Shown one piece after another: positions 62,016 through 64,000 of a stretch of DNA of 64,000 nucleotides. Below the pieces are notes generated by a model, which was not told the DNA's origin, searched no databases, and saw only the letters and a program-made list of their open reading frames with translations. How positions within the stretch are numbered: position 1 is the stretch's first letter; every line of letters starts with the position of its first letter. The translations under genes and the position numbers were made by a program. Source of the stretch: an uncultured Acidimicrobiia bacterium (GTDB lineage: Bacteria > Actinomycetota > Acidimicrobiia > Spongiisociales > Spongiisociaceae); contig OY282370.1 of assembly GCA_958295745.1 (NCBI GenBank), forward strand, positions 1,483,724 through 1,547,723, in the 5' to 3' direction.

Positions 62016-62096
62016 CGGATACGGCCGGTGACGGATACGGCAGGGGGCCCGGCCATCCGCAGAGCCTCGCCGGCGGGCCTACCATGCGAAGGGACC

Positions 62097-62181
62097 GCCC
62101 GGGTGACGGAACTGGTAGTCGTGGCGGACTTAAACTCCGCTGCCCCTCGAGGGCGTGTGGGTTCGAATCCCACCCCGGGCA
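62097..62181 (+). tRNA. tRNA-Leu (anticodon UAA)
   Basis: Acceptor GCCCGGG (62097-62103) pairs with CCCGGGC (62174-62180). The anticodon stem is GCGGA/TCCGC around the loop CTTAAAC, anticodon TAA at 62131-62133. The long variable arm and the T arm (GTGGG-TTCGAAT-CCCAC) fit a type II tRNA. CCA is only partly encoded (ACC after the acceptor). Confidence 0.93.
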
Positions 62182-62306
62182 CCGCCGATGCCGTTGCCCA
62201 AAGGGAACGAGCGCCGGGTTCGTCGTCGGATGCCCGCATGATGATCTTCCCTGGTTGCGCCGTACGAACGGGCGCCGGCCGCACCGCCGTGATATAAATA
62301 CCTCTC

Positions 62307-64000
62307 ATGAAAGACAGGGCTGTCCATAGAAAACCGGCAGGGCCTGTCACGGCTGCCCTTGGAGTGGACTACGGGCCGGTCCGGATGTCGGCGTCGTGGG
62401 GCAGTGCGGGCTGTCCGATCGCGCCGCGCGCCTATCGGACCGCATACGGCGAGATCGATGCCCCTGCCGAGCTGAAGGATCTGGCGGAGAACACGAGGCT
62501 CAAGATCGGTGATCTGGACCGCGAGTTCTGGGATGACGCGCCTGTAACAGCACTGTCGGAATCGTGCAGGCAGATCGTGGGTCGGGAGCTGGGTCGGCTG
62601 CAGTGCCCGCCGGGGGTAGTGGCCCTGCCGGCCGGGCTTCCCTTGGCGTGGGTGGTCGAACTGCCGTTGCGCACCCGCACCCGCAACGCTGTCGAGCGCC
62701 TCGTAAGAGATCGCGGCAAGGGCCCGCTGGAACATTCTCTGCTGGTCGAAGACGTCATGGCTTGGCATACTGTCGGTGTGGGCTCGGTGCTCGATCTGCT
62801 CTGCGTCTTGGAGAGCGCCGAGTTGGGCGCCCGGGATTTGCAGTCCGCAGATCCCGATGAAGGTCACGATCCACGCCACAGGATGACACCGGGCGAACGG
62901 AGCTTGTACGACTTGGCCGCTTGGGCTCTGTCGGAGACCGACGCGTTGACCCTCGGCGATATCATGACTCTCTTTTTTGGCAAGGACACCGCAGTGAGCG
63001 AATGGCGAAACTTCGCCGAACTGCCCCTTTATGAACTGGCGAACCGCCTTCCCCATCCGTACGCCCTCGTGGACAGATGGGCCGACCGACTCCCCGAACG
63101 ATGGCGACTGATCTTCATGAAACGTCTGGTTGAATCCGAGCAGCGCATGACATTGCAAGAATTGGGTGACCGGTTTGGAGTTACCCGTGAAAGGGTTCGG
63201 CAGCTGGAAGAAAAAGTCCGCAAAAAGTTCTACGCCTACGCCGCCACCGCCTCCGGTCGTTCGATCAAATGGCGGATCGAAACCATCCGCAGATCGGTGA
63301 ACGTCGCCGTTCCGGTCGGCAGTGTGGAGGGATTACTGTTGGGTCCCGCAGATTTACCGGACTATTCCTCCCTCTTCTTGAATCTGGCCGGTCCTTATAG
63401 TATTTCGGGCGGCTGGTTGGTCCTCCAATCTGCTCTACACACCGACCCCACGAAGTCGATAATCGATGCGGTAGACGAGTACGGCCGCATCGACACGGTC
63501 GGCGCGGGTGAGGCCCTCCAGAAATGGGGTCTGGACGACAGCCTCCATCTGGAATGGTTGTCCCGTGACGACGCGGTTCACATGTTCAAGGGCCGACTGA
63601 TACGAAGTCGGGGACCCGCGGCGGAAAAGTTGGCTCTCTCCCTTCATGATCTCGGGGGCCAGGCTACTGCCGAGAAGATACGGGACAACCTTGGATTAGA
63701 CCGCAATATCCGTTATGTCAAGAACCTTCTGTCGGCGGATGATCGATTCACACGAGCAGCCAGAGCCGAGTGGGCGCTGACCTCATGGGGTCTTCCCGTA
63801 TACACGGGCATCGCCTCCTCCATCCGCCGTCTTCTGGAAGAGACCGGTCCGATGCGGGTCGGCGATGTGGCCGCACGGTTGGAGGCCGATTTCGGTATCA
63901 AGAGAAGCTCTACAAATACTTTCTGCGAGGCGGCGGCTTTCGTGGTAGAGGATGGTCTGGTGCGTCTTCGCCGGGAGGGCGAGGCCTATGTGTATAAGGA
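62307..64000 (+). CDS. Large protein with sigma region 4-like HTH, cut by window edge
   Basis: About 565 codons are open from the ATG at 62307 to the right edge. Near residues 278-305 it has a sigma-70 region 4-like HTH (MTLQELGDRFGVTRERVRQLEEKVRKKF). Upstream is a helical N-terminal part and downstream a helical repeat region with several winged-helix-like segments. It is less GC-rich than the enolase operon. An AT-rich promoter-like stretch (TGATATAAATACC) precedes it. It may regulate or belong to a defence or stress system whose other genes lie to the right. Confidence 0.75.
   Translation, partial: MKDRAVHRKPAGPVTAALGVDYGPVRMSASWGSAGCPIAPRAYRTAYGEIDAPAELKDLAENTRLKIGDLDREFWDDAPVTALSESCRQIVGRELGRLQCPPGVVALPAGLPLAWVVELPLRTRTRNAVERLVRDRGKGPLEHSLLVEDVMAWHTVGVGSVLDLLCVLESAELGARDLQSADPDEGHDPRHRMTPGERSLYDLAAWALSETDALTLGDIMTLFFGKDTAVSEWRNFAELPLYELANRLPHPYALVDRWADRLPERWRLIFMKRLVESEQRMTLQELGDRFGVTRERVRQLEEKVRKKFYAYAATASGRSIKWRIETIRRSVNVAVPVGSVEGLLLGPADLPDYSSLFLNLAGPYSISGGWLVLQSALHTDPTKSIIDAVDEYGRIDTVGAGEALQKWGLDDSLHLEWLSRDDAVHMFKGRLIRSRGPAAEKLALSLHDLGGQATAEKIRDNLGLDRNIRYVKNLLSADDRFTRAARAEWALTSWGLPVYTGIASSIRRLLEETGPMRVGDVAARLEADFGIKRSSTNTFCEAAAFVVEDGLVRLRREGEAYVYK

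Overview
The window is a 64 kb piece of a high-GC bacterial chromosome, most likely an actinomycete. The run L25, pth, glpK, pgsA, mfd, a parvulin lipoprotein, mazG, eno, a DivIC-like gene, DUF501 and tRNA-Leu looks actinobacterial, as do the many GTG starts. The load of phytanoyl-CoA dioxygenase, Gfo/Idh, amidohydrolase, cupin and MFS genes would suit an uncultured, possibly host-associated, Acidimicrobiia-like lineage, but that placement is inference.

Layout. 1-3.7 kb: a minus-strand operon with a small Cys-rich protein, a sigma-like HTH protein, an unknown and a truncated RecF/OLD-like ATPase, probably a defence operon. 3.9-12.5 kb: catabolic or accessory genes (VOC, PhyH, threonine synthase-like, amidohydrolase, phosphotriesterase-like), an IS110 element with a likely bridge-RNA region, and a single-chain nucleotidyltransferase-HEPN protein. 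12.6-17.9 kb: five overlapping genes (GHKL ATPase, two unknowns, C5 cytosine methylase, Vsr nuclease) that look like a methylase-linked defence system. The ATPase gene carries an 11-G tract at which a gain or loss of one G would stop translation almost at once. 18.2-24.4 kb: an oxidoreductase, a second copy of an unknown family also seen at 6.7 kb, and a bacterial microcompartment locus (tagged aldehyde dehydrogenase, BMC-H, Cys-rich BMC-P, BMC-T, tagged cyclophilin-like protein). 24.5-35.2 kb: acyl-CoA synthetase, bicupin, two exporters, a flavoprotein, a folate cyclo-ligase-like protein and modABC for molybdate.

35.3-37.2 kb: an AT-rich two-gene island, ABC-type ATPase plus TOPRIM-like DUF4276, similar in plan to OLD/PARIS-type defence. 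37.3-46.7 kb: a sulfurtransferase with a structured upstream element, a SAM-II riboswitch with terminator ahead of a homocysteine methyltransferase, an O-methyltransferase, a geranylgeranyl-reductase-family enzyme, an orphan sugar ABC ATPase, and a purine permease paired with adenine deaminase. 46.7-48.8 kb: a regular array of eleven GCGTGA motifs with a 100-bp super-period directly before an AAA_14/DUF4143 ATPase, then an XRE-type gene. 48.8-62.2 kb: core genes for translation, lipid synthesis, repair and glycolysis, ending in tRNA-Leu(UAA). The right edge cuts a large protein with a sigma region 4-like HTH.

Genes whose best start is not ATG, GTG or TTG (11495, 51678, possibly 57773) are flagged in their entries. 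Most long opposite-strand ORFs are GC-driven shadows and were left out.
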